From Roseofilum reptotaenium CS-1145 (lineage in GTDB: Bacteria > Cyanobacteriota > Cyanobacteriia > Cyanobacteriales > Desertifilaceae): a stretch of DNA of 64,000 nucleotides. A program made the position numbers and the translations under genes. Where the stretch lies: NCBI RefSeq assembly GCF_028330985.1, contig NZ_JAQMUE010000088.1:124001-188000 (forward strand), in the 5' to 3' direction. Of the stretch, positions 48,566-57,901 are shown in pieces. Within the stretch, counting starts at the first letter, position 1, and every line of letters starts with the position of its first letter. The notes under the pieces are model-generated. The model was given only the letters and a program-made list of their open reading frames with translations. It was not told where the DNA came from and made no database searches.

Positions 48566-51094
48566 TTAGCGGTTAGGTAAATAAGCCATAGGGTTAACTG
48601 CGCCCTGTCCAGCCGGGTGAATCTCAAAATGCAGGTGAGGGCCGGTACTGTAACCGGTACTGCCCATTTCAGCAATTTGCTGACCTTGACGGACTTTTTG
48701 CCCCTTGCGGACTAATAGGCGATTATTGTGGGCATAGCGGGTCAGACTTCCATCGGGATGACGGATATCCACTAAATAGCCATAACCCCCCGAATTCCAA
48801 TCCGAATAATCCACGACACCGGGAGCAGCCGCAAAAATTGGTGTACCAATGGGCCCAGCAATATCAATACCTCGGTGCATTCTGCCCCAGCGCCAACCAT
48901 ATCCAGAGGTGAAAACTCCTTGTGCTGGCCAGATATAGCCATTCATGCGATCGCCAGGAAGATAGCGTTCACTCGGAGCCAATGGCGGTACTTCCGGCGA
49001 CACCATTTCTCCAATAGGCAACTTACTGGGGTCGTAAGCATCTGGTCCGAGAGGAGCAACCGCTACATTTTGCCCTACTCCAGAAGCAGGAGTCTGTGGA
49101 GTCGAAGGACTCGAAGAGCGGTATTTTTCCTGTAAACGCCGCAAGTCTTCTTCTAAGTTGCCTGTAGAGCTAGAAGTAGAAAACTCAGAATTTACCCGCT
49201 CTACAGGTCGAGCGACTGAAGTCACTGGCTGTTGTACTGGGGTTGAGGGTTGAGTCAGGGGTAAAGTCACGCTTGCCGGCTGATTTTGATACTGTTGGCG
49301 AAGCTGATTCAGTTCTGTCGTTAACCCTTCCACATAGGTACTATAAGCACTCTCTTCGGTAGGATTAGGGGTAGACTGCTTCTGGGATGACGAGTCATTA
49401 TTGAAGCTGACTAAGGGAACCGGCTGCTGAGAATCAATAGCAGCAGAACTAATCTCGGTGGTATTGATCCCTGGAATTGCCGAAGTTGCCGTTATCGAGT
49501 CTAGGTTTTGGCTCTTAGGAATCTTTAAATTTTGATTGACTTGAATCAAATTGGGATTGGTGATGTGATTCACTCGGATTAACTCAGATCGTGTTACGCC
49601 ATAGCGACGGGCAATCGAATCTAAGGTTTCCCCTCTTCTAACTTGATGCAGTAAGGGTTGAGGAAACACCGAGTCTCTCGGAGAGAACCGAGACGCTACA
49701 GAAGTAGAATTCAAGGAAGGCGTGAGCGTCAAGCTCGGTAACTCTGGCTCACTCTCACTCATTTCCTTAAGTTGCTCTTTCGGTTGCCCTGAGAACGCTT
49801 CAACTTCTGTATGAGTAGGTTCGACTATAGGAGTAGCTTCTTGTAATTCTGGAGCAGCTCCCGTTTCAGTTTCAGCTTTCAGAGTTGGGCTGGCTAGAGT
49901 CTCTGTTGAGGCAATCTCTGGAGATGGGGTAAATAGTTTCGGAGTGCCATCAAACTCTGGCAAAGCCTGTAAGTCTCCCTCTACTTTCCAGGGTAAAGAC
50001 GGTGCTACCGCAGCAGAGGATACCCCTGATGTGGGATTTTCAAACCGAGGCACTGCCAAGGACTGATCCACTTCCAGTTGATCTGGATTACTCAGTTGAT
50101 TGGCTTCAATGAGTGCTGATGAGTCAACACCATGAGTTTTGGCAATGGTGTTGACCGTATCTCCGGACTGAACTTGATAAACCTCTAGGGTGATTTTCTT
50201 GGGGGTCACATCCACTTGAGGTTCAGTGATTGGCTTAACTGTCCAAGTGGAATTAACCGGTGCTACTCCCCCTGTTTCACTTTGCATTTGCTGCCAAGAG
50301 GGTTTAACTGCCCCAACTCCTTCTGCTTTGGCTTCTTTTGGTAGAGTCACAATCACCGATTCTGATTTCACAGGTGATTCCTCTACAGGTGCAGGCAGAC
50401 TTTGGAACTTAGGGGCAGTTTTTCCAGAGGGCAGAACAGTTAAGGTTCGGGATGCCTCTGGGTTGACGGATTCTAATACCGTTACATAGCTAACGGCCTC
50501 ATCTAAGGCTGCTTGCTCTTGTTCTTTCTGCTGTTGAGCCAACGGTTGGTTTTCACTTGATGCATCAGATGCATCTATTAACTCTGGAGTCAGAATAACT
50601 GGGACTTCTGGTTTTACTCCTGGAGTTGAGAGTTCAGAGGTTGAGAGGCTCTTTTCCTCTAAGGATGTTTTAGCCAGCGGAGGCTGCGATGTCAAGAATG
50701 GGGATTCTGGGCTTAAGGTTTCCGCCCTGGAAAATCCTGCACTTTCTAGCATCACAGGCGCATTTCCCAGAGAAGCAGTTGCTGCATTGAACCCTGAAGA
50801 AACTACTGTGGTTGATATTCCCCGACCCGTTAAATTCGGTTGGGAGGCTCGATTGGTAGTTTGAGTGGGGTCAAGCGTTGCTGGTTCTGCCGCTCTAGCC
50901 GCTTGCTGACCTTCTGGGAATAATAGGTTTGGTAAACCCATGGAAATCGCAGCCAAGCCAATCATGGCTGCTGATGTACACACCCTACGGTTGCTATCGG
51001 GGGAAACCTGCTTCGAGTGACCTACTTCTGCATGGAATACAGCGGTGGGAAGCAGAACCGATTGATTATCTTTCTGGGAATTTGCTCGTTTCAA
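48566..51094 (-). CDS. LysM-repeat M23 peptidase, cell-wall endopeptidase
   Basis: An 842-residue envelope protein. A basic N-terminus and hydrophobic helix (about 42-70) may act as signal or anchor. There are two LysM domains (QVQSGDTVNTIAKTHGVDSS near 310 and QVRRGETLDSIARRYGVTRS near 480) joined by long low-complexity Ser/Pro/Glu linkers, and a C-terminal M23 domain with HRGIDIA, SDWNSGGYGYLVDIRHPDGS and GPHLHFE, supplying the zinc ligands and the second HxH. It is probably a peptidoglycan remodelling enzyme or regulator of one. The start is TTG 51094, supported by GGAGG 8 bp upstream. Confidence 0.92.
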   Translation of the reverse strand: MKRANSQKDNQSVLLPTAVFHAEVGHSKQVSPDSNRRVCTSAAMIGLAAISMGLPNLLFPEGQQAARAAEPATLDPTQTTNRASQPNLTGRGISTTVVSSGFNAATASLGNAPVMLESAGFSRAETLSPESPFLTSQPPLAKTSLEEKSLSTSELSTPGVKPEVPVILTPELIDASDASSENQPLAQQQKEQEQAALDEAVSYVTVLESVNPEASRTLTVLPSGKTAPKFQSLPAPVEESPVKSESVIVTLPKEAKAEGVGAVKPSWQQMQSETGGVAPVNSTWTVKPITEPQVDVTPKKITLEVYQVQSGDTVNTIAKTHGVDSSALIEANQLSNPDQLEVDQSLAVPRFENPTSGVSSAAVAPSLPWKVEGDLQALPEFDGTPKLFTPSPEIASTETLASPTLKAETETGAAPELQEATPIVEPTHTEVEAFSGQPKEQLKEMSESEPELPSLTLTPSLNSTSVASRFSPRDSVFPQPLLHQVRRGETLDSIARRYGVTRSELIRVNHITNPNLIQVNQNLKIPKSQNLDSITATSAIPGINTTEISSAAIDSQQPVPLVSFNNDSSSQKQSTPNPTEESAYSTYVEGLTTELNQLRQQYQNQPASVTLPLTQPSTPVQQPVTSVARPVERVNSEFSTSSSTGNLEEDLRRLQEKYRSSSPSTPQTPASGVGQNVAVAPLGPDAYDPSKLPIGEMVSPEVPPLAPSERYLPGDRMNGYIWPAQGVFTSGYGWRWGRMHRGIDIAGPIGTPIFAAAPGVVDYSDWNSGGYGYLVDIRHPDGSLTRYAHNNRLLVRKGQKVRQGQQIAEMGSTGYSTGPHLHFEIHPAGQGAVNPMAYLPNR

Positions 51095-51403
51095 AGAACG
51101 ACCTCCTAATAGACGAGCGCTTAACAGTGTCTGAGTTAATATAACCTAACTTTCGTGATTGGAAACACTGAAGTTCAGAGATCAAGATCACAGACTGTTA
51201 ATAGGCTTAGGCAAGACTACCTTGCTTTTCCAATTCTGACAAGCGTTAATTTTTGTTTCAATGATTTTAGCTCTGACTCTTCAAATTGTCATCATCTTCT
51301 TCTACCTAGATTATCTGGGGGTTTCAGGAGGTTTGATGGGTATCAATCCACTTCTGATAGAAATTTCTTATTTTTGATCGCGACAAAGACTATCGATTTG
51401 GGT
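51095..51403. other. intergenic region upstream of the LysM-M23 gene
   Basis: About 309 bp with no supported gene. On the minus strand TTATATTAA lies about 45 bp before the TTG and may be part of the promoter. I compared it with what I remember of the cyclic-di-AMP riboswitch, often found before cell-wall hydrolases, and saw no match. Confidence 0.5.
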
Positions 51404-51871
51404 TTAAATCTCATCGAGTTTCCCCAGTTGCCGACGGGCTTCAAAGAGACCCAAGGCTGTACTGACTGATAGATTCAGGCTACGGACTCCGGGTTGAGCC
51501 ATGGGAATTTTGACCACACAATCACAGTAATCGAGTGATTCCGAGGGCAGTCCTTGGGTTTCACTACCAAATAGGAGCCAGTCTTTGTGACCGAAGGCAA
51601 AATCGATATAGTTGGTTGTGCCAGAGGTACTAAAGCCGATGCATCGCCCCCCTTGATTTTGTTGGTGGGTGGTAAAGGTTTCCCAATCTAGATGATAAGT
51701 CAGATCGACAAATGGCCAGTAATCCAGCCCAGCCCGTTTCAGATAGCGATCGCTAATTTCAAAGCCTAGGGGCCCTACCAAATGTAGGGGAGTAGAGCTT
51801 GCTGCACAGGTTCGAGCAATATTTCCGGTATTTGGAGGAATTTGGGGATGAACCAGAACCACCCTAACCAT
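51404..51871 (-). CDS. trmL: tRNA (cytidine/uridine-34-2'-O)-methyltransferase
   Basis: SPOUT-class methyltransferase that modifies the wobble ribose of tRNA-Leu. The 155-residue product carries the family motifs HPQIPPNTGNIARTC, WLLFGSETQGLP and IPMAQPGVRSLNLSVSTAL, the trefoil-knot SAM site. It is full length. No operon partner is evident. Confidence 0.95.
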   Translation of the reverse strand: MVRVVLVHPQIPPNTGNIARTCAASSTPLHLVGPLGFEISDRYLKRAGLDYWPFVDLTYHLDWETFTTHQQNQGGRCIGFSTSGTTNYIDFAFGHKDWLLFGSETQGLPSESLDYCDCVVKIPMAQPGVRSLNLSVSTALGLFEARRQLGKLDEI

Positions 51872-51952
51872 AAACTTTAGTGATATCAGAAATTTTAATC
51901 AAATTTAGCCCTCGGATTGCTTCAACTGAGATAATTATCTGTTGAGCGAAGA

Positions 51953-53092
51953 TTAAGCGACTAAGGGATGACAGAGGTTCTCGGCCATCTCTCGTTCTTC
52001 TTGTTCAGTGTCAGCGATCGCCTTTTGCATCACCTGTTCTAGATTACCATGGACTTGATAATCCTTTAACCATCGTAAACTTTCATTTCCCTGGCGCAAA
52101 ATCTTTTTCACGGGGGAGAGGAAACAACTAAAGCCTTTTTCTTTCGCTATAGGCAAAACCTGATCGTAGAGTTCTTCTATCCACTCCCTTGCCGAAATAG
52201 AGCGCCCATCTTGCCAATGGGTTAATCGAGCCTCCAAACTCGACTGAGCTGCGGCTTGTTCATTTTCAGCCGTTAAATGCACCAATTTTTGAGGATCGCC
52301 CCTATATATATGTAGGGGGTCTAACCCTCGATCGCTAATCAATTGCCATAAACGAGCCTCTAACAGCGCTGTGATTGCTAAAAGGGAGATCGCATCAGTG
52401 ACGAGATCGCAGATTCTCAATTCTAAACGATTCAGGCTATAGGGACGGCGATCGCCATTGGGACGCACAGATGCCCACAAATGACGCACATTTTGCATGG
52501 TTCCTTGGGCCAACTGTTCCTGAGTCCAATCAATATAATGGCGATGACTTTCAAACAAGGGGACAAACTCAGGCGTTTGGGGAAACACCTGCCAGCGAGT
52601 CGAGTGGGAACCCGTTACCTGACCATTAAAAAAGGGAGAAGAAGCGCTTAACGCTAGATATAAGGGGGCTTCCAGGCGAACCAAACGACAAGCCTGCATT
52701 AACACTTCTGGATCGGCAATGCCGATATTAATATGAATACTGGCAGTAACCACCTTCGTGCCATAAGTTTTTTCGATATATCCATGGTAAGGATTCTTGG
52801 GGTCAGAGCGATAAAAGCGATCTCCTCCTCCCAACGATAAGGTACTGCCAGGAATCAGGGTATAATCACCTAGCTCCTTGAGATATTGGCGCAACCGTTG
52901 TCGAGGCTGAAGCAGTTCGCACAACAAACTCTCGTAACGACAAAAAGGAGCAGTGGTATACTCCACATTACGGCTATCGGGTTCGCGGACAAAACCATTG
53001 AGATCGGCCACAATGCGATCGGAAAGCCCGACAATCTCACCTTGGGGAGTGCCGGTATACATTTCAATTTCAAAGCCTTTGGAGAGGAGCAT
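51953..53092 (-). CDS. gshA: glutamate--cysteine ligase, cyanobacterial type
   Basis: First step of glutathione synthesis. The 379-residue protein begins MLLSKGFEIEMYTGTPQGEI and has VEYTTAPFCRYESLL, IPGSTLSLGGGDRFYRSDP, HGYIEKTYGTKVVTASIHIN and RLELRICDLVTDA, matching the cyanobacterial GshA family. gshB is not nearby. The glutathione produced would support the glutaredoxin half of the peroxidase at 25147. Confidence 0.93.
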   Translation of the reverse strand: MLLSKGFEIEMYTGTPQGEIVGLSDRIVADLNGFVREPDSRNVEYTTAPFCRYESLLCELLQPRQRLRQYLKELGDYTLIPGSTLSLGGGDRFYRSDPKNPYHGYIEKTYGTKVVTASIHINIGIADPEVLMQACRLVRLEAPLYLALSASSPFFNGQVTGSHSTRWQVFPQTPEFVPLFESHRHYIDWTQEQLAQGTMQNVRHLWASVRPNGDRRPYSLNRLELRICDLVTDAISLLAITALLEARLWQLISDRGLDPLHIYRGDPQKLVHLTAENEQAAAQSSLEARLTHWQDGRSISAREWIEELYDQVLPIAKEKGFSCFLSPVKKILRQGNESLRWLKDYQVHGNLEQVMQKAIADTEQEEREMAENLCHPLVA

Positions 53093-53217
53093 AGCTATTC
53101 CTCAAGTATTCTAGTTCTAGCTTATAGCGCTTGAGATCCCTAGGCAAAAGTGGGGAGAAAAGATAGTGAGGATTCATGAAGATTCATATAGAATAAAACC
53201 CGGTTTTCTGGTATTTT

Positions 53218-54930
53218 CTATTCCCTATTCCCTTGATTCCCCCGAACTGCTCCAGAAGAGGGTTTCACCCGCCATAACTGATCGAGTTGGCTGGCTGGCA
53301 TCGTCAAATACAAAACGTCTCCAGGGGTTAACGTCGCCTCTAGTAACTCCCAGCTATGCATCACGTGATGATAAGTCGTCTCTAAATATAGGGGCACAAA
53401 ATCTGCTTGCATGGCCGCATCTTCAACCCGTTGACCACAAAAGGGATGACTGGGCGTAATCAAAGCGGCTAGAGCTACCCATAAACTTCCACCTGTCATA
53501 CCATTGCCCAAGATTCTACCTCCTAGGGCAGCGGCGGCAAAGGAAGGAGCCGCTAAATCAATGGGACTGAGAACTGAGTCAAGATCAAAGACCTGTTGGA
53601 ATAACTTGGCAAAATGGGGGTCTTGGTTGCGGACAATAACCCGTAATTTCGGGACTAACCCCTTGCTGCTGAGGGCAATTTCCAGGTTAATCGTATCATT
53701 GCTGGTCACGGCAAATAGGCTCTCTGCCTGTTGGATATTAGCGCTCTCTAGGGTGGTGGCTAAACAGGCATCACTAATAATAACGGGGACTTTGAGAGCA
53801 TAGGCGGTATTCAAGAATCGACACTTAGGATCGGATTCAATAATCACCACATCATAGCCTTTGGCATGGAGTTGACGGACCGTTTCCATACCGATACCGC
53901 CTAAACCACAAACAATATAGTGATGGCGTTGGGGAATGGGAGCAGTTTCTAGGAGTTTGCGGAAACGAGTCCCCAACACCCAATCATTGAGCAATGCGTA
54001 GCCAATACCAACAATGCCTGCACCGATGAGCATCATAAAGGCGGTAAAGAGTTTAATGGCAGCAGGAGCTTTTTCAGCAACTTCTTCTTGTCCTCCTGCA
54101 CCGGTAATCATACCCACGGAAAAATAGAGGGCATCAACAATGGGAATTTCCCAGTTAATGGTGGTATAGGTAAAGGTAGCAATCAGAATGGTCAGACAAA
54201 GGAAAAGAGTGACCAGCACTGAGGATTGGAAATGTTGTTGAAATTGGCGCAAATAAGTAACGAACTTACCTATTTTAGCGATCGCAGAGGTTTGGAATTT
54301 TTTAGGACTCGGTTCTGTGGCTAGAATAAGGCGATCGCCAATTTGTAACTCTCGCTCCTGCAATACCCCAGAAACTAAATCGGTTTTGCCATGGTGAGGC
54401 AGATAGTAAATCAGCATTCGATGGGGATTTTCCCATAAAGCCGTCAGACTCATGCCTAGCCAAGGATGATTCGCATCAATATATTCTTCATAAATTGGCC
54501 AAGTTTGATTGTAAAGTTTCAGTTGGCCAATGGCATGATTGCCAAATGCAGCAAACATGAATACTGGTGCAGCGAGGGAAGAGACGCTCATGGTGGTGTG
54601 CTGGGGTAGCGTTCGGTCTAAGCGATCGCCTAAGTTAGTATTAAACAAGCGATTAATCACCTGAATTTGAGGATTCAAGATCCGTGCTTGCACTAAAATG
54701 GCTAAATTCTCAGCATCATCATTACTGGCAATCACTAAGGTATGGGCTTCGACTATTCCAGCTTTCATCAGAGTAGAGGCTGAACGCAAGTCCCCCACCA
54801 CAACATTGGTCTGTTCGCCAGCAAGCGGTTCAGTAGAGATGCCAATCACCGTAGCTCCCTGTTGTCTGAGAAGGGAATAAATAGTATATCCAGTGCGTCC
54901 AAGACCACAAACGATAATTCGAGGTTTCAT
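53218..54930 (-). CDS. two-RCK K+ channel-like membrane protein
   Basis: A 570-residue protein with an N-terminal RCK/TrkA-N domain (CGLGRTGYTIYSLL, 8-21), a two-helix pore-like membrane segment (about 236-256 and 290-315) and a second RCK domain (CGLGGIGMETV, 341-351) with a TrkA-C-like end. The loop that should hold the selectivity filter reads SVGMITGAGGQEE (271-283), not TVGYGD, so K+ selectivity is doubtful. It may be a non-selective channel or a channel-derived sensor. ATG 54930 fits the first strand; the frame is open to 55029. Confidence 0.85.
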   Translation of the reverse strand: MKPRIIVCGLGRTGYTIYSLLRQQGATVIGISTEPLAGEQTNVVVGDLRSASTLMKAGIVEAHTLVIASNDDAENLAILVQARILNPQIQVINRLFNTNLGDRLDRTLPQHTTMSVSSLAAPVFMFAAFGNHAIGQLKLYNQTWPIYEEYIDANHPWLGMSLTALWENPHRMLIYYLPHHGKTDLVSGVLQERELQIGDRLILATEPSPKKFQTSAIAKIGKFVTYLRQFQQHFQSSVLVTLFLCLTILIATFTYTTINWEIPIVDALYFSVGMITGAGGQEEVAEKAPAAIKLFTAFMMLIGAGIVGIGYALLNDWVLGTRFRKLLETAPIPQRHHYIVCGLGGIGMETVRQLHAKGYDVVIIESDPKCRFLNTAYALKVPVIISDACLATTLESANIQQAESLFAVTSNDTINLEIALSSKGLVPKLRVIVRNQDPHFAKLFQQVFDLDSVLSPIDLAAPSFAAAALGGRILGNGMTGGSLWVALAALITPSHPFCGQRVEDAAMQADFVPLYLETTYHHVMHSWELLEATLTPGDVLYLTMPASQLDQLWRVKPSSGAVRGNQGNRE

Positions 54931-55133
54931 AGAAAGGAAGGGTATCACCGTCTTGAGCTGAATGAGTCGGGTTGAGATCAGTCTAATGTTCCATTGTTGA
55001 TGAGTAGGGTGACCCAGATTGTAACTCAATACACCATCAGACTAGGCAATAGGGAGTAGGCCGTAAACCGAGGCGAACTTTTGCCGATTCGCCAGTATGA
55101 TGGAGGGGTCAATGGATTGGGAATAATATTGTC

Positions 55134-56192
55134 ATGCTCTCCAATACTGCCGTCTATCCTGTCCGTTGGGATCGGGAAAATCAATGCGTGATTCTCATCG
55201 ATCAAACTCGTTTACCTGGAGAATATACGACAGTCTCGATTAGTGATTCTACTCAGATGGCGCGGGCGATTAAAACCATGATTGTTCGAGGAGCGCCTGC
55301 TATAGGCGTTTCGGCGGCTTATGGCATGGCATTGGGAGCCAGAGAAATTGAAACCAGAGATTCTACGGAGTTTCTGAAGCAACTCGAAGCGATCGCCGAA
55401 ATGCTACGACAAACTCGCCCTACGGCAGTCAATTTGTTTTGGGCAATTGAACGGATGTTAGAGACCGCAAGAAGTACATCCAGTTCTGTGGGAGAGATTC
55501 AGGCTAAATTATTAGAAACGGCTCAAGAGATCCAAGCCGACGATCTACAGACTTGTCAGGAAATAGGAAAACATGGGGTTACTGTATTACCAGAAACTCC
55601 AGAGCGGTTAAATCTCCTCACTCATTGTAACGCGGGCGCTTTGGCGACAGCCGGATATGGAACAGCTTTAGGTGTCGTCAGGAGTGCCTGGGACAATGGG
55701 CGTTTAAATCGGGTGTATGCCGATGAAACCCGTCCTCGGTTACAAGGGGCAAAACTGACCGCTTGGGAATGCGTACAAGAAGGAATCCCAGTTACGGTAA
55801 TTACAGATAATATGGCAGCCCATTGTATGCAACAAGGAATGATTCACGCGGTAGTTGTGGGGGCAGATCGCATTAGTGCCAATGGCGATACAGCGAATAA
55901 AATTGGAACCTATAGTGTGGCTTTGGCGGCTAAAGCCCATAATATCCCCTTTTATGTGGCGGCTCCCCTATCTACAGTGGATTTTAAGTTAGCCGATGGG
56001 GGAGAAATTCCCATTGAGGAACGTGATAGTCAAGAAGTGGCTCAAGTGGGCGAAACACGCATTACCCCTTCAGGGGTGGACTATTATAACCCGGCTTTTG
56101 ATGTCACCCCAGCGGAGTTGATCGCAGCTATTATTACGGAAAAAGGTGCGGTTGCTCCCCAGGAGTTATATCAATTAAAAACTCAAACTTAA
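55134..56192 (+). CDS. mtnA: S-methyl-5-thioribose-1-phosphate isomerase
   Basis: Converts methylthioribose-1-phosphate to methylthioribulose-1-phosphate in methionine salvage. The 352-residue protein has [18 protein letters not shown]-type sequence at the start ([16 protein letters not shown]), [19 protein letters not shown] with the catalytic Cys, and [20 protein letters not shown] with the catalytic Asp. It is full length. No other salvage gene is adjacent. Confidence 0.96.
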   Translation: MLSNTAVYPVRWDRENQCVILIDQTRLPGEYTTVSISDSTQMARAIKTMIVRGAPAIGVSAAYGMALGAREIETRDSTEFLKQLEAIAEMLRQTRPTAVNLFWAIERMLETARSTSSSVGEIQAKLLETAQEIQADDLQTCQEIGKHGVTVLPETPERLNLLTHCNAGALATAGYGTALGVVRSAWDNGRLNRVYADETRPRLQGAKLTAWECVQEGIPVTVITDNMAAHCMQQGMIHAVVVGADRISANGDTANKIGTYSVALAAKAHNIPFYVAAPLSTVDFKLADGGEIPIEERDSQEVAQVGETRITPSGVDYYNPAFDVTPAELIAAIITEKGAVAPQELYQLKTQT

Positions 56193-56320
56193 AAAAAAGA
56201 TTTAATAGTATATCAAATCTGAATAATCCGTTACCATCAATACAATTACTTACTGCAATCCTTTCATAGCATCTCCTTAATGCTGTGGCAGAATTTGGCA
56301 TCCTAATCTTAATATCAGCA

Positions 56321-56866
56321 ATGAAAATGAAACTCACTCAAAGTTTAACTTTGGCGATCGCTGCTGTTTTCCTGGTATTATTGTTGAGCGGCCACAATCG
56401 TGTATTTTCCCAAGAACACACCGGCTGTTTTATGGTCGATAGCAAAGGAGAGTTAACCAATTTATCGACCATGTGCTCAGGAAGCGAGCAAGTTTTAGGT
56501 ACGGGAGATGTACAAGTAACCTTAAAATGGGCCACAACTGATGATTTGGATTTATCAGTTATTGACCCTAGCGGCGAAGAAGTACTATATAGCACTCCCC
56601 GCATAGCATCAGGAGGCGAATTAGATGTTGACTCAAATGCAAACTGTGAGGAAACCACTGTAAATCCTGTGGAAAATGTGTTTTGGCCCACAGGGGGAGC
56701 GCCGACAGGAGATTATGTCGCTAAAGTTACTTTTTTTGCGCGCTGTCAACAATCTGTCCAAGAGGTTCCATTTAACGTTAGTTTGCTAGTCAAAGGCAAC
56801 AGAACAGAGAATACTGGTCAGGTAAATATGGAAAATGAGACTGTAACCTTTCCGTTTTCCCTATAA
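56321..56866 (+). CDS. secreted DUF2135/YfaP-like protein
   Basis: A 181-residue precursor with a signal peptide (about 1-29, LAIAAVFLVLLLSGHNRVFS). The mature part has VTLKWATTDDLDLSVIDPSG, GGELDVDSNANCEE and NVFWPTGGAPTGDYVAKVTF, a pattern of the beta-sandwich DUF2135 domain with acidic calcium-binding loops. It has four cysteines that may form two disulfides. Function unknown. Confidence 0.78.
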   Translation: MKMKLTQSLTLAIAAVFLVLLLSGHNRVFSQEHTGCFMVDSKGELTNLSTMCSGSEQVLGTGDVQVTLKWATTDDLDLSVIDPSGEEVLYSTPRIASGGELDVDSNANCEETTVNPVENVFWPTGGAPTGDYVAKVTFFARCQQSVQEVPFNVSLLVKGNRTENTGQVNMENETVTFPFSL

Positions 56867-56988
56867 GCTCATCTAGGGTTGATTAACCTCTTGGAAAACT
56901 ATTTTTTTGCCTTGGCAAATACCTCTGTCTATAGAGGATACAGCGATCGCAACCGAAAGTGAAAGAAAAGGGATAAATAGAGTCTCCC

Positions 56989-57816
56989 TTAATTTCTAAT
57001 TGTTACAGTTTGAATGACCGAGAGGTAGGAGGTTGGAAACTCTTGTATTCCTCGATCGTGTAATGTCTTTTGTATGTCTTGGAAGAGGCAATCGCGCTCT
57101 TGAGCCTCTAACATGAGATAGGGCGATAAGGTGCTTAACAAACCCAGATAGCTGTCAATGGTATATTGGCGATCGCACATCACGCAATCGGAGCGGAGAT
57201 GATCGAACACCTGAGAACCACTTAAGGTTTCTTCTAACTGAGCTAAACGCTGTTTATGATCGTCTAAACGATCGAAATGACCCAGGGAGGGATCGTAATG
57301 CTCATAGACCCGATCCAGAATAGCGCACACTTGCGGTTCGGGTCTAGGTGGCGTATTCCAGAGTAAAATCAGAGACCCATTGGGTTGCAAACATTCGACG
57401 ATCTGGCGATCGCGCTCTTCTGGGGAAATCCAATGAAAAGAGCAGGCGGCAACCACTGCATCAAAGGTTTCTCCCTGCCGATCCCACTCTTCAAACGAGG
57501 AATTCACCAACCGCACATGAGCAAACGCCTCACTTTTTTTCCGAGCCAAGTCATACGCAGCAAAACCAGGCTCCAGGGCTACAATTGAATCCGTGATTTC
57601 TGCCAAATCAAACGTCAGAGTTCCGGGTCCACATCCAATTTCCAACACCCGTGACTGAGCAGATAAAACACCCCAGTCTAGGGCGCGATCGAGTAAAATT
57701 TTCGGATACCGAGGTCGAGTGCGATCGTAAACTTCAGCAACTGATGAATACCAATCCTTTCTTACTTCTAAACTTTGGGATGAAACCCACTCTAAATACT
57801 CTTTTAAATCAGCCAT
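56989..57816 (-). CDS. class I SAM-dependent methyltransferase
   Basis: A 275-residue methyltransferase: AEVYDRTRPRYPKILLDRAL leads into motif I VLEIGCGPGTLTFDLAE, then ALEPGFAAYDLARKK and FDAVVAACSFHWISPEERD. The substrate cannot be told. ATG 57816 was chosen because the open frame further upstream runs into repeat A at 57851, which is not protein-coding elsewhere. Confidence 0.85.
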   Translation of the reverse strand: MADLKEYLEWVSSQSLEVRKDWYSSVAEVYDRTRPRYPKILLDRALDWGVLSAQSRVLEIGCGPGTLTFDLAEITDSIVALEPGFAAYDLARKKSEAFAHVRLVNSSFEEWDRQGETFDAVVAACSFHWISPEERDRQIVECLQPNGSLILLWNTPPRPEPQVCAILDRVYEHYDPSLGHFDRLDDHKQRLAQLEETLSGSQVFDHLRSDCVMCDRQYTIDSYLGLLSTLSPYLMLEAQERDCLFQDIQKTLHDRGIQEFPTSYLSVIQTVTIRN

Positions 57817-57850
57817 TGATCGCAAAAACGACAAACGCGATGTTTCGTTC

Positions 57851-57873
57851 GGGGCGAAATACCCTTCGCCCCT
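57851..57873. repeat. repeat A, shortened copy
   Basis: GGGGCGAA, a 7-base centre and TTCGCCCCT. It lies between the methyltransferase and aminotransferase genes. Confidence 0.7.
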
Positions 57874-57901
57874 AGAAAAAGCTTTCAGCAATTAACCCTG
57901 A

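Noticed and set aside
51095-51403. Cyclic-di-AMP riboswitch before the LysM-M23 gene
   Set aside because: The conserved core sequences I would expect are not present on the minus strand.
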